Shown here piece after piece: positions 12,201 through 22,898 of a stretch of DNA of 64,000 nucleotides. How positions within the stretch are numbered: the stretch's first letter is position 1; every line of letters starts with the position of its first letter. A program made the translations under genes and the position numbers. The notes below the pieces were generated by a model. That model saw only the letters and a program-made list of their open reading frames with translations, had not been told where the DNA came from and ran no database searches. This DNA is from Leuctra nigra. Lineage: Eukaryota; Arthropoda; Insecta; Plecoptera; Leuctridae. Location of the stretch: contig OW203768.1 in assembly GCA_934045905.1 (NCBI GenBank), forward strand, positions 2,632,316-2,696,315, in the 5' to 3' direction.

Positions 12201-15200
12201 GCCGGCGATGTCCATTGCGTTGCCGGCCGGCGGCGCAATGGGATCGCCGCCGTTGCGGTTCCCTGGCGGTAAAGTATTACTAGTCGTTCGATCAACACAA
12301 CTTCCTTGCTTGAGAGGGCGAGACACTGAAGATGCCGTTCTTAAGATTGTTATCATCTTTTTGAGGATCAGCTATGTTGATGCAACAAAGTTGTGAAAGG
12401 TTTTTTTACATTTTATTTTGGAATTCTAAAAGAAGTGGCTTTCAAAGGTAAAATTCAGTGACTGATGCAATTAAACTGCTCACAACTTTAAAGAGGTCAG
12501 CATTTTAAAGGAGAAAGGTCAATAATGCACAAAAAGCAATATCCTACAACTTTATGGCTTCAACATAATGTCTATCGTCAACGAGGCGATCACAGTGTTA
12601 ATATGGCTGAGGGCTTCACTGGTCTTCTTTCTCCTTGTATGAAGATACACATTGGTAAGTCAACTTTTCATTCCTCGATGACACACTCATCGAGCGTGGC
12701 CAGTAACTTGTGTTGATCGAACCGTGAAGATGGACTCGATAATTATTAATAGTACTTAATAATAATACTCCATCACTCATGGGTCAGACAAATGAAATCA
12801 AGTACTCGGTGGTTATGTTGGCATCGCCTGCATCTTCCGTCTCAAGAAAACTGCCGGAATACTTAAGACATGGCTGCATGTTGACGCCAATGTTGGGATG
12901 ACGGATTGAACAGAGAGACAGATTGAGCCTTAGGTTTGTTCTAGGGATGTGCGAATATTCCAGATTTCTAATATAGGTACAACTATAGGTTATAGTTGTA
13001 CAACTATAGGTTCGAAAACGTTGAAGTGCACAAAACTCAAATTATCCTGCCACTTCTTTAATAAAGGGGGTTTTACTTTGTACGGTCCACTGAATTATGT
13101 AATAAAATTACAAAACCGAAAACACAAGTTTAAAAAATGTTTAGCTAATTTGGCCAATTTCTTTAAATATGATTATACCTAGTTTGTTCGCCTTTTTTTT
13201 TATTTGCTCCTTTGAATTTAGTTTATTTTGATTCAATATATCTTGGTCCATTATTCGATATTCAAGTCAAAACACTATTCGCACACCCCTAGTTCATACA
13301 TATTTCTAGTGGTTATCAGAACATTTAAAATCAAAGAGCACACATGAACTGTGCACAGCCTCACTAGTATGGAGGGCTAACATGGTGACCAGGGCTATCA
13401 TGGTGACCAGGGGTCTCGTCGAGGTAAGCTATAACCCACGGTCGGTCACGCAACTCGTAAGTGTCGGTAACCGCGCGGTCGGCGAGAGCTGTGTCCTGAT
13501 TGGCTCTGGTCTTGTGCAGGAGATCAAGACGATACAACTGGAGGAAGTTCTCAACGAGCGGGCGGACGAGGAGATGGAAGTGTCCGACTCCGAGGACGAC
13601 TACGGAAACATGAAGAAGAGGAGGGTGGAGGTTTCCGAGGATAAGGCCAACCTCAACGCGATCAAGGTACGAGATATTCATCTTAATAACAGAGGTGCAC
13701 TTATTTCGAACGCAACAATAAAATAATTAAAGATCTACATGTCTTGGTAAATCTGAAAAAGATAGATAAATTGAAATAGTTTAAAATGGAAAATAACACC
13801 ACTTTTAGCTATTTTAACATTTCATGAATTGCATTTAAAATTAAGAATAAGGAAATAAATATAATTAGGACTTAACCCTTTAACTAACTTAAGTTAATTT
13901 GTTGGTAGGTAGATGGACAAATTTTAATTCCTTTTTGGGATGAGCTAGGTTCAGCGATTTTTGTATGATAAAACTATAGGGCTATCAAATATTGTGCAAG
14001 TTCTTGAGATGTACAAAAAAAAAATGAAAAATGAATATTTTCTTCTATGATCATGTTACGGGATCATCATACGGGCATACTCGTGTAAGGGTTAAATTGC
14101 AGCGAGATTCTAAAATCATGTACCTACGTGATAATAAACCTGCAAATTTGACCAGAAAAGAACATGAAATCCCAAGTACTTATTGTTATTGTTATGGACT
14201 CTCCTAGTTTTTGCATAACATAGAACGTAAGTGAACAAAAGAAAGCAACATTAAAGCTAATGAATGACTGGTGTGTGTGTCAGGAGGAGAACGACAGCCT
14301 GCGCTGCCAGCTGGAGGCGTACAAGAACGAGGTGGATCTGGTGCGCGGAGACTCGAGCAGCGAGCTGGAGCAGCGAGACAAGCAGGTGAAGATGCTCCAG
14401 CAGACGCTGCAGGGCATGCAGCAGCAGCTCATCGAGTGCAAGCGCAAGCAGGCCGAGGACGAGGTGAGTCGACGCTCCACGTTCACCTCAATCCAGAGGC
14501 AATAGGGAAAAGTTTTGTCAAGTGGTTAAAACTTAAAAGTAAAATTTTTCAAATTAACGAAATATTGGTAAAACACACTATTTTCAAACTCAAAAGTGTA
14601 CACTTTCATTAATAAATAATAATAAATATCTGTCTCCCGTTTCCAACACAATGTCGGGTTCGGGGGGTGGAATTCCACCATCCATCTTGGGCCTTCGCTT
14701 CAGTGATGTCGGGTGGCCGGTCCTGACACATCACACTCTTCCTCCTCCTCTTCGTATTCTGGTTGCTGCCGCTCCACCATGACTCTCCACCTCTCTCTGT
14801 CCTCCCACAATCTTCCTGCAGTCACTGTTCCCCACTCCTCACCTCTTTCCTCTACATCCCACCTCTACATCCCATTTATATTAATAAATAAGACATTTAA
14901 ATTCAATTGACATTTTGGTGGGAAAATAGTATTCCTGACATTACCTAACGAGCGATGTCATATTTTATTGTAACCATGGCAACATCATTGTTGGTTAATG
15001 AAAATGACGTCACTTCTTAGGAAATGTCAGGAATACTGTTTTCCCGCCAAAATGTCAACTGAATTTCAATTTCATATTAAGAATGAAAATGTTCACTTTT
15101 GAGTGTGAAAATAGTGTGTTTTACCAACAAATACACCCTTTCGACTTGCAACTTCGATACGTGCTAATGATTAAGGAAGGTCACGAATTGGCAAGCATTA

Positions 15201-16937
15201 TTCAACTTAATTTTAGAAGTATATCAAGGATTTTGATTATTATTTTTGTTTGCCTCAGTATGATCTTTTATTAGCTTGATGAAAATGTTGGTCGCAGTGC
15301 AGATGTTTTCATTTGTTCTGTGTTGAGTGTAGATCCGAGTGCGCAAGTTCGAGGCGCAGGCAAAGCTGGCTGCGCAGTCGGCCGCACAAGCCATCGCGCA
15401 GCGGCAAGCGGCCGATGGAGAGAAGGCGGACGACTCCGGCGCCGAGGTGAAGCCGCCGTCGGAGGAGCTGGAAGTGGAGCTGGAGGACACTGCCGGTCTG
15501 GACCCAGTCAAGATGGGAACCATCAACGAGAGGGAGGCTCGGCTCATCGGTGAGGGAACATCACTTGCCCTTTACATGAGACAGTTCCAATTTCTAGACA
15601 ATTAAATATTACCGTATTAACTCGTGTATAAGACGCAATTATATGTCAATATTTTGATTCTGAAAACAGCCCTGCGTCTTATACACGCATACCAAGCTTT
15701 TTTCCCAGTAAATCCAAGGTGGATGTTTGTAAACAGAGCTGTGGTAGACTGCCACATGTTGTCTATCTCTGCCTTTCCCTCTCACTCTGTCTGGCCTACT
15801 CACACTGTGTAGACACAACATAATTAACATATTACATTTGTGCAATAAAATGTTTTCCCTTACATTTAGATCAGGAGACAAAATATATGTTGCCATCTGA
15901 AAAACATTGCTCTGACAGGCATAAAATAGACAAAACACTGTTGAATGGCGATCAAAATGGAAGGGGAGGAGGGGGGTTGGGTTTGTTTTGGAATGCAGAG
16001 GAAAGGCAGGTGCGTGCTTGTTAGAGCAAACAACAGCTGCTGGGAAGAAGAGTCTCCCCCCCCCCTTTCTCAGAAGCAGGAAATTGCTGTTTGTTTACAA
16101 GTTGGCAGTGATTTTCATTCAAATAGCTCAGTTAGCTGGAAAACCAACATTTAGATGGATATCATGTTTACAAATACACACTGTTTTTTCATCATTTACT
16201 GCGTCTTATACACGCATGCTAAGTGTTTTCTTAAAATAGACTTCTCAAAACAAGGGTGCGTCTTATACACGAGTGCGTCTTATACACGAGTTAATACGGT
16301 ATTTTAAATGAACTTTCTTTAGATATTCCTACAATTGGTCCCATTCAGTCGTTCAATTTGAATTGTTTGGTGTAGGGTTTGTGGTAACTCAAATAGCCTA
16401 ATATTTAGGCCAAGGAATATTTATTTATATTGCCCGGTTTGTAATAATTTTGGAAAGCGTTTGAAAATCATAGTGCAAAACTAAATTAATGTTTATTTGC
16501 TTCAGAGGAACCAAAGAAAATCTGGCTGGAGCTGATTTTTTAATTTATTCATTATTAGGAATTTTGAAGTCCTCTCTTTTGTAATAAAAGGTTTTGTAAT
16601 GAAATTTCAGTGTTTTAAAAATGTGTTAATGTTTGCTCTAAAATATATATATATATATTTCCATACCTACTCGCGCAATCAAACCTAGGTAATGACTCCA
16701 CGGTTGCTGACTGTGATGCTTGTGGGCGCAGGTCTGATCTCCACGTTCCTGCACGTGCACCCGTGGGGCGCGAGCGTGGACTACGTGTGGTCGTTCCTGC
16801 AGCGCCTGGAGCCGCTTCTGCGCCCCTCCGAGGTGGAGCAGCTGATGAGCCGCTTCCCGCTGGTGTTCAACGAGAAGCTCAGCGGCATCGGGGCCAACAT
16901 GGAGCGGCGGTGGCAGTTCACCGGCTTCAACTCCTAG
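215..16937 (+). CDS. ENOX1: Ecto-NOX disulfide-thiol exchanger (ENOX1/2-like), 3' ten coding exons, 5' end outside window
   Basis: Exons 215-572, 909-1318, 8608-8733, 9299-9532, 10984-11223, 12066-12172, 13520-13666, 14284-14463, 15333-15549 and 16732-16937 join in frame through GT-AG junctions, giving about 741 residues with a TAG stop. In order they encode a Pro tract, Met/Gln repeats (MMQQG units), an Arg/Asp-rich stretch, an RRM (RTIFVGGLPENTT, then KKNFCHIRFVFE across an intron), the ENOX core (GRLHVDYAQARDDLYEWEC, NSHVRRLLNEK, WDHFTKAQRKNIEMWRK), a coiled coil (EENDSLRCQLEAYKNEV) and the C-terminal FLHVHPWG module. Vertebrate family members are plasma-membrane hydroquinone oxidases with protein disulfide-thiol exchange activity, and the HVH motif is their proposed copper site. 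The Cys that human proteins have in the last residues (RWK-C) is Thr here. The first exon needs one base (G) from an upstream exon not in the window. The exon at 10984 has the least certain acceptor. ENOX1 and ENOX2 cannot be told apart here. Confidence 0.9.
573..908 (+). other. ENOX intron, no other feature seen
   Basis: Bounded by donor GTAATT at 573 and acceptor TTATTGCAG at 908. It splits the Arg/Asp-rich tract after two bases of an Arg codon. I see nothing else in it. Confidence 0.75.
1737..1865. mobile_element. Small MITE with GGTAAACGCT inverted ends
   Basis: The stretch begins TTTGGTAAACGCT and ends AGCGTTTACCGAA, with a C-rich centre containing a run of about 13 C. A second copy with the same ends and a recognisable interior (a CATGCATTTATGTTAG-like block) lies at 54149-54280 in the opposite orientation. 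Boundaries are approximate and no clear TSD was found. No coding capacity. Confidence 0.55.
2460..4298 (+). CDS. hAT transposase with BED zinc finger (ZBED-like), 612 aa
   Basis: A single uninterrupted reading frame from ATG (2460) to TAG. The N-terminal BED-type finger has CKLCGK at about residues 18-23 followed by HNHLKLLHP at about 37-45. The RNase H-like core shows TTDNWTS (about 159-165) and CVHDNAANI (about 223-231), followed by LGCVAHTIQLC. The C-terminal hATC dimerisation domain ends with PSERMFSTAGRLVSKMRSSL. In known hAT transposases these parts cut and rejoin the element at its TIRs. No stop or frameshift is present and both TIRs are intact, so the copy may be active or recently so. 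It is an unspliced ORF inside an ENOX intron, on the host strand. Confidence 0.93.
   Translation: MSSSVWQHFEKFEKTVKCKLCGKILQYKTNSTGAMHNHLKLLHPTLEFKGKRPDGNATSTASAPKVAKIEDFFTSARPCGKVRGENITSMIVNMIVKDLVPINIVESKGFLSLFEFVEPNYKVPCRKTIMSRIQKMYEDKKQGLVEQLTADSVDYVSITTDNWTSNKAESYITVTGHYIDKDWEMQSHVLATRYMAVAHDASNLRKEVENIATEFGIAEKLLSCVHDNAANIDLAIRECERIQESLGCVAHTIQLCITKGFKETPTISKTISAASRLVAHVKRSYKATSALATKQAEQNLPQHKLIQSCPTRWNSVYDMFERLLEQRWAITSLLSDRNFTKINDARTLELKDSQWSIIEEMVAVLKPLKSATTAVSKELQVSISDAAPILVALASEHLAPRAAQIGDNIGSDEEQGTVRNDVAIFKHVVAAEIKRRYRSLFPDDIDDDDIILYKSGPMLQAAYLDPRHKHVPFVSARIRQRIKSDVAINLSERFPPTEAGASSASPAADSAHNLFGSTYELEASTQDFSDEIAHYEMLPKISLGDGDPLQWWKQHSKVLPRLSRMARGYLAIPATSVPSERMFSTAGRLVSKMRSSLKPRNVDMILFLNKNA
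4745..5320. mobile_element. MITE (Harbinger-like) nested in the hAT element
   Basis: Long inverted ends AGGCCCATGCACAATTGACA and TGTCAATTGTGCACGGGCCT extend inward through CGCAACCCG repeats for about 50 bp. A 3-bp duplication TAA flanks it (4742-4744 and 5321-5323), typical of the PIF/Harbinger superfamily. No coding capacity. It is the third level of nesting here. Confidence 0.75.
6826..7002. mobile_element. Short inverted-repeat element (GGTATCACAC ends)
   Basis: Ends GGTATCACACTTGCCACTC and GCAGCCCAGTGTGATACC form inverted repeats with matching GGGCTGCAAC / GTTGCAGCCC blocks. It lies inside the defective outer hAT shell. No TSD was identified. It may be a MITE or a palindromic part of the shell itself. 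Confidence 0.45.
7130..8190. repeat. Tandem array, about 130-bp unit, eight visible copies, inside the hAT shell
   Basis: A core like TTCGCTGCGCGGCATTTTTA recurs near 7155, 7283, 7368, 7498, 7597, 7770, 7908 and 8037. Each copy is preceded by an A-rich block (CCAAAAACTAAAAA type) and followed by a T-rich block and a TGTAAAATCATTTTAAACC-like segment. Copies have diverged and spacing varies from 88 to 177 bp. Confidence 0.75.
9803..10600. repeat. Dispersed tandem repeat, three copies, about 150-180-bp unit
   Basis: The block ATGGAGGTAAATTAGCC occurs at about 9875, 10055 and 10508. Each copy is preceded by an ATACTTTGCATAATCT-like segment and followed by GGGGTCAGTCACCT and TCCTACA. The first two copies are adjacent, the third is about 450 bp further on. 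It lies in an ENOX intron. I do not recognise the family and see no coding potential. Confidence 0.6.
11224..12065 (+). other. ENOX intron, no recognised feature
   Basis: Bounded by donor GTGAGT (11224) and acceptor TTATACAG (12065). Contains A-rich tracts and a more GC-balanced segment at 11640-12050, but no ORF, repeat or family that I recognise. Confidence 0.6.
12942..13291. mobile_element. hAT-type MITE (TAGGGATGTGCGAATA ends)
   Basis: Ends TAGGGATGTGCGAATA and TATTCGCACACCCCTA are near-perfect inverted repeats. They resemble the TAGGGCTG ends of the hAT and hAT-MITE elements elsewhere in the window. The interior has a palindromic ACAACTATAGG duplication. The TSD is not clear. Located in the ENOX intron 12173-13519. 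Confidence 0.65.
13667..14283 (+). other. ENOX intron, nothing recognised
   Basis: AT-rich intron between donor GTACGA (13667) and acceptor GTGTCAG (14283). I see no repeat or coding region. Confidence 0.6.
14565..15127. mobile_element. MITE interrupted by a LINE 3' fragment
   Basis: Ends TTGGTAAAACACACTATTTT and AAAATAGTGTGTTTTACCAA are exact inverted repeats, with a second inverted pair inside (TTGACATTTTGGTGGGAAAA against its complement near 15040). A related copy lies at about 31384-31642. A retroposed fragment at 14620-14879 interrupts it. Located in the ENOX intron 14464-15332. Confidence 0.7.
14620..14879 (-). mobile_element. 5'-truncated LINE 3' end inserted in a MITE
   Basis: Flanked by an exact 12-bp duplication ATTAATAAATAA (14608-14619 and 14880-14891). 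On the minus strand it ends in a TTATTATTT-type tail, and the upstream translation has a Gly/Glu/Arg-rich end like the tail of the LINE at 38324-43919. It is a typical target-primed insertion of the last about 260 bp of an element. Confidence 0.65.
15612..16299. mobile_element. Long-TIR MITE (Tc1/mariner or pogo type, TA target)
   Basis: Ends CCGTATTAACTCGTGTATAA and TTATACACGAGTTAATACGG are perfect inverted repeats flanked by TA (15610-15611 and 16300-16301). The GCGTCTTATACACG motif recurs several times inside in both orientations. 688 bp, no transposase. Located in the last ENOX intron. Confidence 0.8.
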
Positions 16938-17878
16938 TCAGTACGCTCCATTACTCTCATAGACTCATTATCATTATTAATTCAGGATGGGCATTGGTTC
17001 AAAACATTCATTTGTCAACACGATTACAAAAACCTGTTAATTTTTCTATGCAGATATTCAGCTGGAAGTATTAGCGCAAATATATCGACCCCAATTTTGA
17101 ACTTAAAAATCCAGAATATTGTATTTATGTATTATTTTATTTAATGGATGAATCAGTTGATTGGCCATGCGGATTTATGCCCATTCCTAGTTAATATGTA
17201 TTGACTGGTTTTATTTTAGGAAGCATTCAGTCACTTCAATATCACCTGTCACAGCCTCTGATTATCTGACCATATTATAAATATTTTCTTTGTTAATATT
17301 ATTTGTTTATGTTTTTGTTGCAAGTACCTAGTAGCACCTTTGTGAAATGGGTATTTAAAGATTTTTGAAATGTTTAACCTAAACCTCTCAATTTATTCAT
17401 GTCTAGGTAGTACTACAATGTTAAGTATTACATGCTAGTTGAATCCTTGATCTTTTTGAAATGCTAAAAATACTACAGTGGAACCTCTTTAGTACGTTTT
17501 TGAAGGGACCAGGATAAAAAACGTAGGCTACTTAGTGGAAAACGTACTATAGAAACAATTTAACATGTGTTCTTATGGGTTGGGGGACCTTTGAAAAAAT
17601 ATAGTGGGGTGAAAAACGTATTAAGGAGAAATGTAAGTTAAGGAGGTTCCACTGTAAGTGAATATGTAGTAGGTAGTACCTACTTTAAGTAGGCAATTTG
17701 ATTCTATACATTTATTAATTGAAATTGAGTTGTCTGTACGTGACAAGTATAATGAGTAAAAGAAAAGGGTAAAAACATAAAGACTTTGTAACAATATTGT
17801 GGAGAACGTGAGAAATATCTTTGCAGATTGCTTTTTTATTCTACTGCTATTTCTGTATGTCGTACGATAAATAAATCT
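16938..17878. other. Convergent 3' ends of ENOX and DNAI2
   Basis: This 941-bp gap separates the ENOX stop (16937, + strand) from the DNAI2 stop (17879, - strand). A DNAI2 polyadenylation signal AATAAA (minus strand) lies at 17835-17840. A plus-strand AATAAA at 17870-17875 could serve ENOX, giving a long 3' UTR, but this is uncertain. A 179-bp MITE lies at 17476-17654. Confidence 0.6.
17476..17654. mobile_element. Tigger/pogo-type MITE
   Basis: Ends CAGTGGAACCTC and GAGGTTCCACTG are flanked by TA duplications (17474-17475 and 17655-17656). This matches the TIR style of the pogo/Tigger group. Interior AAAACGTA repeats, no coding capacity. Confidence 0.8.
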
Positions 17879-20800
17879 CTACGCCGCATCTTGGTCTGTC
17901 TCTTCTTCGTCTGGCGCGCTGTATAACGGTTCATCCTCCACCGGCGCCGCAACCTTCACCTCTTCCTCTTCGCCCAGAGCCGCGATGACGGCCTTCTCCT
18001 GTAATCAGATCATAGCTCAGACATCATGATAACATTCAATGTCTATCATCTTGATAATCAGTAATAATAATAATTCTTGTGTGATGAAAAGTCGTCGAGG
18101 AATCATTATCGGATATGTAACGAGTCATTTATCTCGAGACCCCAACTCATAGCATGCATGAACTTCTTTTGTTTTATATCAGCATCGCAAAATTATTGAA
18201 TTTTCCACCTGAGGACGGACATTTTGTAGGCAAGTTGACGGGTCAGATTTATAACTTTATTGAGGTTAATCGATGTATTTTTTTTGTAATTGAGTGATTC
18301 CTCTTCGTACTATAGATATCTCCGGAGCCTAGACAATTTCCCAGGTATACCCATTAACTCTAAAATATCGTCAAAAATGCAGAGAATCACAGCTATTCTG
18401 GTGCCATCAAGATGGTGGCAGGCAACAATGAGATGACATCACGCGCAAATTTTCAATTAAACAGTGCGACAGAAAATGAAAGGTATTGTATTTGAATGTG
18501 GTCCGTCGGCTTGAACGCTACCTTCTCTATGCAGGCCCAGAACTCCTTCTCCGCTCCTTCCGACACCGTGTCCTGGACCACTAGGCTGGTCCGGCTGGTC
18601 TCCTTGCTGGACTGACTCTCCCGCTCCTTCTCTCCCGCCTTGGTCTTCAGCTTGAGCCGGATCTCCCGGATGCGGGCCTCCAGGATCTTCTCGCGGCGAC
18701 TCTCTCTGTCCAGCATCTGGACCCAACAAAACAAAACAATTTCTAATGTGGAAGCGGATGATGATATTTAATTTGAACGCTTATCTGACTCAATTAAAAT
18801 CAATTTGCAGAATTGTTTGAAATTATGTTCTGGTATCAAAACCGTCAATGGGATTCGGAAGTGGTACTTACACCTTGATAAAATATTTGGTTTTAGCCGA
18901 CATCCATTGTACGGTTCCACACGACTCGAGATAAGCCTCTGCGTGGCCAATTCTGAGTTGACTGAGGGTCTGAGAATTTTCAAATGGGGAAAACTCCAGT
19001 TGAACTGGAAGACTTGGTCTACGCCTGAAGATGGCAGCGGCAACACTGCCGAAACGGTGTGACAAACCGCCCTTTTCAGGGCCAACATCACAAAATACCG
19101 TAAAGCCACCAGTTAAAAATTCTTTAGTTTGATGTAAATGTTGACCATGCAGAATGGTTTCAGCTAAATCAACATTGAAAAAACTGAAGACTTCACGACA
19201 TGCAACACTTCCTTTGAGTGATGCAACTGGGGTACAGGACTGTGAGTGAACTGACCGCGGTGAGCAGGGCCTTGTCGTTCTTCTGGTTGACTGCGAGGTT
19301 CTCGGAGAACTCCACGAGGAAGGCGGAGCCGTTGCCGTTGCCGACCGCGACCAAGCGACCTTGGTCGTGCACGCGCAGACACTTGAGCGGAAAGTCCGAC
19401 ACCTTAACGCTCAAACACGGGTCGCGCTGGAAGTGACGTTTTAGAGCTCGTGTTACTTTACATTCATTGGGAAATCTTGGGAGGTTTATTTCTCTATTTA
19501 GTACCAAACATTAGCAATTAATAATTATAGTTTGCAACTGGATACCTAATGTAGGCTTTAGGCAGATCATAAGCAAACTTTTGCGAATAACTTATGCTGA
19601 TTCTTAGAAATATCTTGAATGATATGCAAGATTTATGAAAGAAAATAGCTACATACAACATGATAATATCTGTATATTATAGACATAGATTCTTTAGTCT
19701 ATGAACAGCACTAACTCCAAAAATAGCTCGTAACAGTATCAAAATAAAAGCCCAAATATCAATGGAAAGTTTTCACAATAAGTCACCAGCAAAACTAAGT
19801 ACCTACCTAAGTACGTTTTAAATTTTTTGCACTGTTTGTGCTAAGCCCACGAAATAAACAAGTGGGAAAACAGAGTGCAGAGTAAAGAGAGACACAAATG
19901 CAAGTAAAGTGTGTTGGAGACGAGTACCTGCTTGTGCAACAAGTCCCATGCGTCGAGCGTTCCGTCCGCCCTGCTGGTGTAGAAGGTGCTGAACCTCGTG
20001 GGACTCCAGGCGCCATCGGTGAGCAGCGAGCGATGGTGCTTGGTCCACATGATGCTGGACTCCTTGCAGTCCTCCGACCAGATGCGCACCATCCAGTCGC
20101 CGACGGTCAGGAAGTTCTTGACGAAGGCGGGGTTGCGTTGGAGCGCGTACACGGGGCCCGCGTGCGCCATGTACTTGCCCACGAGCTTCTCGCTGGCCGT
20201 CTTGCCCTTGCGGTTGCCGGACAGCACGATGCCGTTCTCACCGCCCACCATGAACCTGGACAGTTAGCAGCTAGTCATAAGAGGTGATTCCTGTATACGC
20301 TTTTCACTCCCTTATTGTATGTAAAGAGCATAGCAACCGTCCTTAATTGTTATGGACGTTGACATTACCTCGAGCGTAAACAAAATTACAATACCATACA
20401 CAGGAAAGTCCCTCCAGATCTGTGGCAGGAAGGATGTAAAAATTTAAAAATATTCTACAAATAATTGGTTGAATTCCCTTACTATCTATTTTGGTAAAAA
20501 AAAATTACTATCTCAAGATGATTTTTATTCATTAAACAATTTGAGATCAGATTCAGACTATTATAATACGTAGATTAAAAGCTGTCTAAATGTTGAAGAG
20601 ACAAAGCTGTACAGAGTAAATAATAGTTCTTTGAACAACGTATATTGTATTGCACACCGCACCTGGTGGGAATGGTCGTCTCGTACTCCAAGCAGCTTGC
20701 CCCGATGGCTCGGCCCAGCACCGGCTCGTCGCTCTTCACCGGGTCTAGTATCAGCTCCTCGTACGGCTCGCTGATCTTCCTCAGATCCCACCACTTGAGC

Positions 20801-22743
20801 ACTCCGTCGGTGGACGACGAGAAGAACTCCGAACCGGACTTGGAGCTGATCCAGAGGCAGTTGTGCACGGGATCGCGGTGGCTGGCGGAGAGGAGACTCA
20901 TCTCGACCGGTTCGCTGCCTCGCCGAGCGTCCCAGAACGCGACCTGGCCGCTGTACATGCCGCTCACCAGGCTGTTGCAGTCCTTGGGGTTGTACTCCAG
21001 ACACACGATCGGCACCGCGGGCTTCAGGGTCAGCTGCGGGGCGTTCGGGTTCTCTGAAAGATACACGACACTTATTGCTGCTGACATGATGAGAGTTGTA
21101 CTGAAAATTGTAGTGTTTTCTCATTGAAAATGCTTTTTGTAACAACACATTTTCAGAAAGAGAAGCCTCTCTTCACAACGAATAGAAGAAAAATAATTTA
21201 TTTTGTAAAAATGAGAGCTACATAATGAGTTTTTGCAGATATATTTTTCTCACCAAAATCAATTAACGTTTTGTAAAATTTGAAGATGGTCCCAGTAGTG
21301 AAATTCTTCTTTTGAAACCATTTGTTATGATTGATTAAAACATGAAAAAGTTGCAAAAGGAAATTTCTTTCTACTTTTTCAAATTTTAAATAATGGAAAC
21401 ACATTTGGTTCCTAGTATAGGTATAATTTAAATATTTTCGGTTCTAAACCTACCAGCTTTTTCTGCATATTCAAAATAAATGAAATCTGAATTATCAAAA
21501 TTACGGTAAGCAATATTTTATCTCAGTTTCGGATAAGACTTATAGAATTGTACATTTTCAGCATCAGGGCCACTTGGAACATTTGACTGAGCTATTACCA
21601 ACTTCCCAGATGTACGAGCTTGTGCTCAGGTCGTGTTGAGTGCTCTGGAACTCGAGGTTGCAGTGAGTGACGGCCAATCGGGTGCCTCCGTCCGGCGACC
21701 ATGACAGATGAGTGATGGCTCGCTTGGACGTGTTGGGATCTCGGTACACGTTGACCGTTCGGGACGACGGTTGCTCCACCAACGCGGCTGGCTCCTCCTC
21801 GCCGAAATACTTCTCGTAGATGTTCACTGCGTTGTTCTGCAAGATGCAGTGCTCCATGGCCTGGCGGAGAGATGCATTTATTTTAGTGCATTTAACGATG
21901 CACTGTTCTGCAACCAGGCTAATGGTGACTGTTAAATGATTATGATGATGATAGGGAGATGATAAAGAATAGGTAATGTTGGTGAATTAGGAAGGAGGTG
22001 GTTGTGGACTATTAGTAGGGTGAACCTTCCCAGCATTTGCCTCTTGACTGAGGGAAATGAGTAAAATACCTCAGTCAGGAAGGACGGCATAGGATAGAAC
22101 CCGGGCCTCCAGAGTACAAGTCCAAAGTTTTACCACCTTTAAACCATAACCACCTGTCATAATTTTAATTTTTAAATTAATTTTGTAAATTTTTTGATAT
22201 AAAATAATAAAATAATATTTATGCTGGTTGGTAATTAATTTTTTAATGGGATGCCCGAGTGTCAACGAACTTGGTTGACTAGTATGTTGTAGATAAATAG
22301 ATTTTTGTATATTTACGTGAGAGAGATTGAGAACTGTGTGGATGTACATCTCGTCCTTCTCCACTTTCTTCCGATACCGCACGGTCTGTTCGACGTCGAG
22401 ACAATTGACATCTCTGGGCCATCCGCCCTCTACGTGGTTACATCCATGCTCGCTATATTCCGCTCGAATTGTGTTGCACTGTAAGAAAAACATCAGTTTT
22501 AAAAAGTTGTCGAATGTCAAATGAATATCTCAATCAGAGAATACTTGCCTCATTCTCTGCAAAAATCTTGCTGCACTGCGTGCTACGACCGACGGGATTC
22601 TGTCGGATATATTCATCAGCTAGCGCTCTATTTAGTGGACCTAAAGGTGCACTCGGGTAGATAATCTTTGGTCCCTCATCGGAAAATAAACACTGGCGAC
22701 CGAATTCGCTGCGTTTCTTCTGATAAACGTATGAGATTTCCAT
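17879..22743 (-). CDS. DNAI2: Axonemal dynein intermediate chain 2 (DNAI2-like), 607 aa, 8 exons
   Basis: Exons on the minus strand, 5' to 3': 22743-22549, 22478-22317, 21860-21599, 21053-20663, 20255-19928, 19426-19256, 18716-18522, 17998-17879. They join in frame to 608 codons, very close to the vertebrate protein length. The start [15 protein letters not shown] matches the family N-terminus, so ATG 22743 is chosen. Other hallmarks are [23 protein letters not shown]-repeat blocks ([69 protein letters not shown]) and an acidic tail. In cilia and sperm flagella DNAI2 pairs with DNAI1 at the base of outer dynein arms. The first intron uses a GC donor (GAG|GCAAGT). The donor after 18522 (GTAGCG) is weak. 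A ciliary X-box motif lies 156 bp upstream. Confidence 0.93.
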
Positions 22744-22898
22744 ATTACGCAAATTCTTTCAATCACTTAGATTATTTTAAATATACCCAACATAGTGGAT
22801 GTAACCAGTTTTCTACTTTCTGAGCGAATATTTCGAAAATTCTACTTTGCAGTCTCCATGGCTTTCCTTTTTACCCCAAAAACAACTTGTTTGAATTT

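Noticed and set aside
20561..21148. 195-codon minus-strand frame over DNAI2 exon 4
   Set aside because: Wrong phase relative to the WD-repeat frame; Arg-rich shadow translation.
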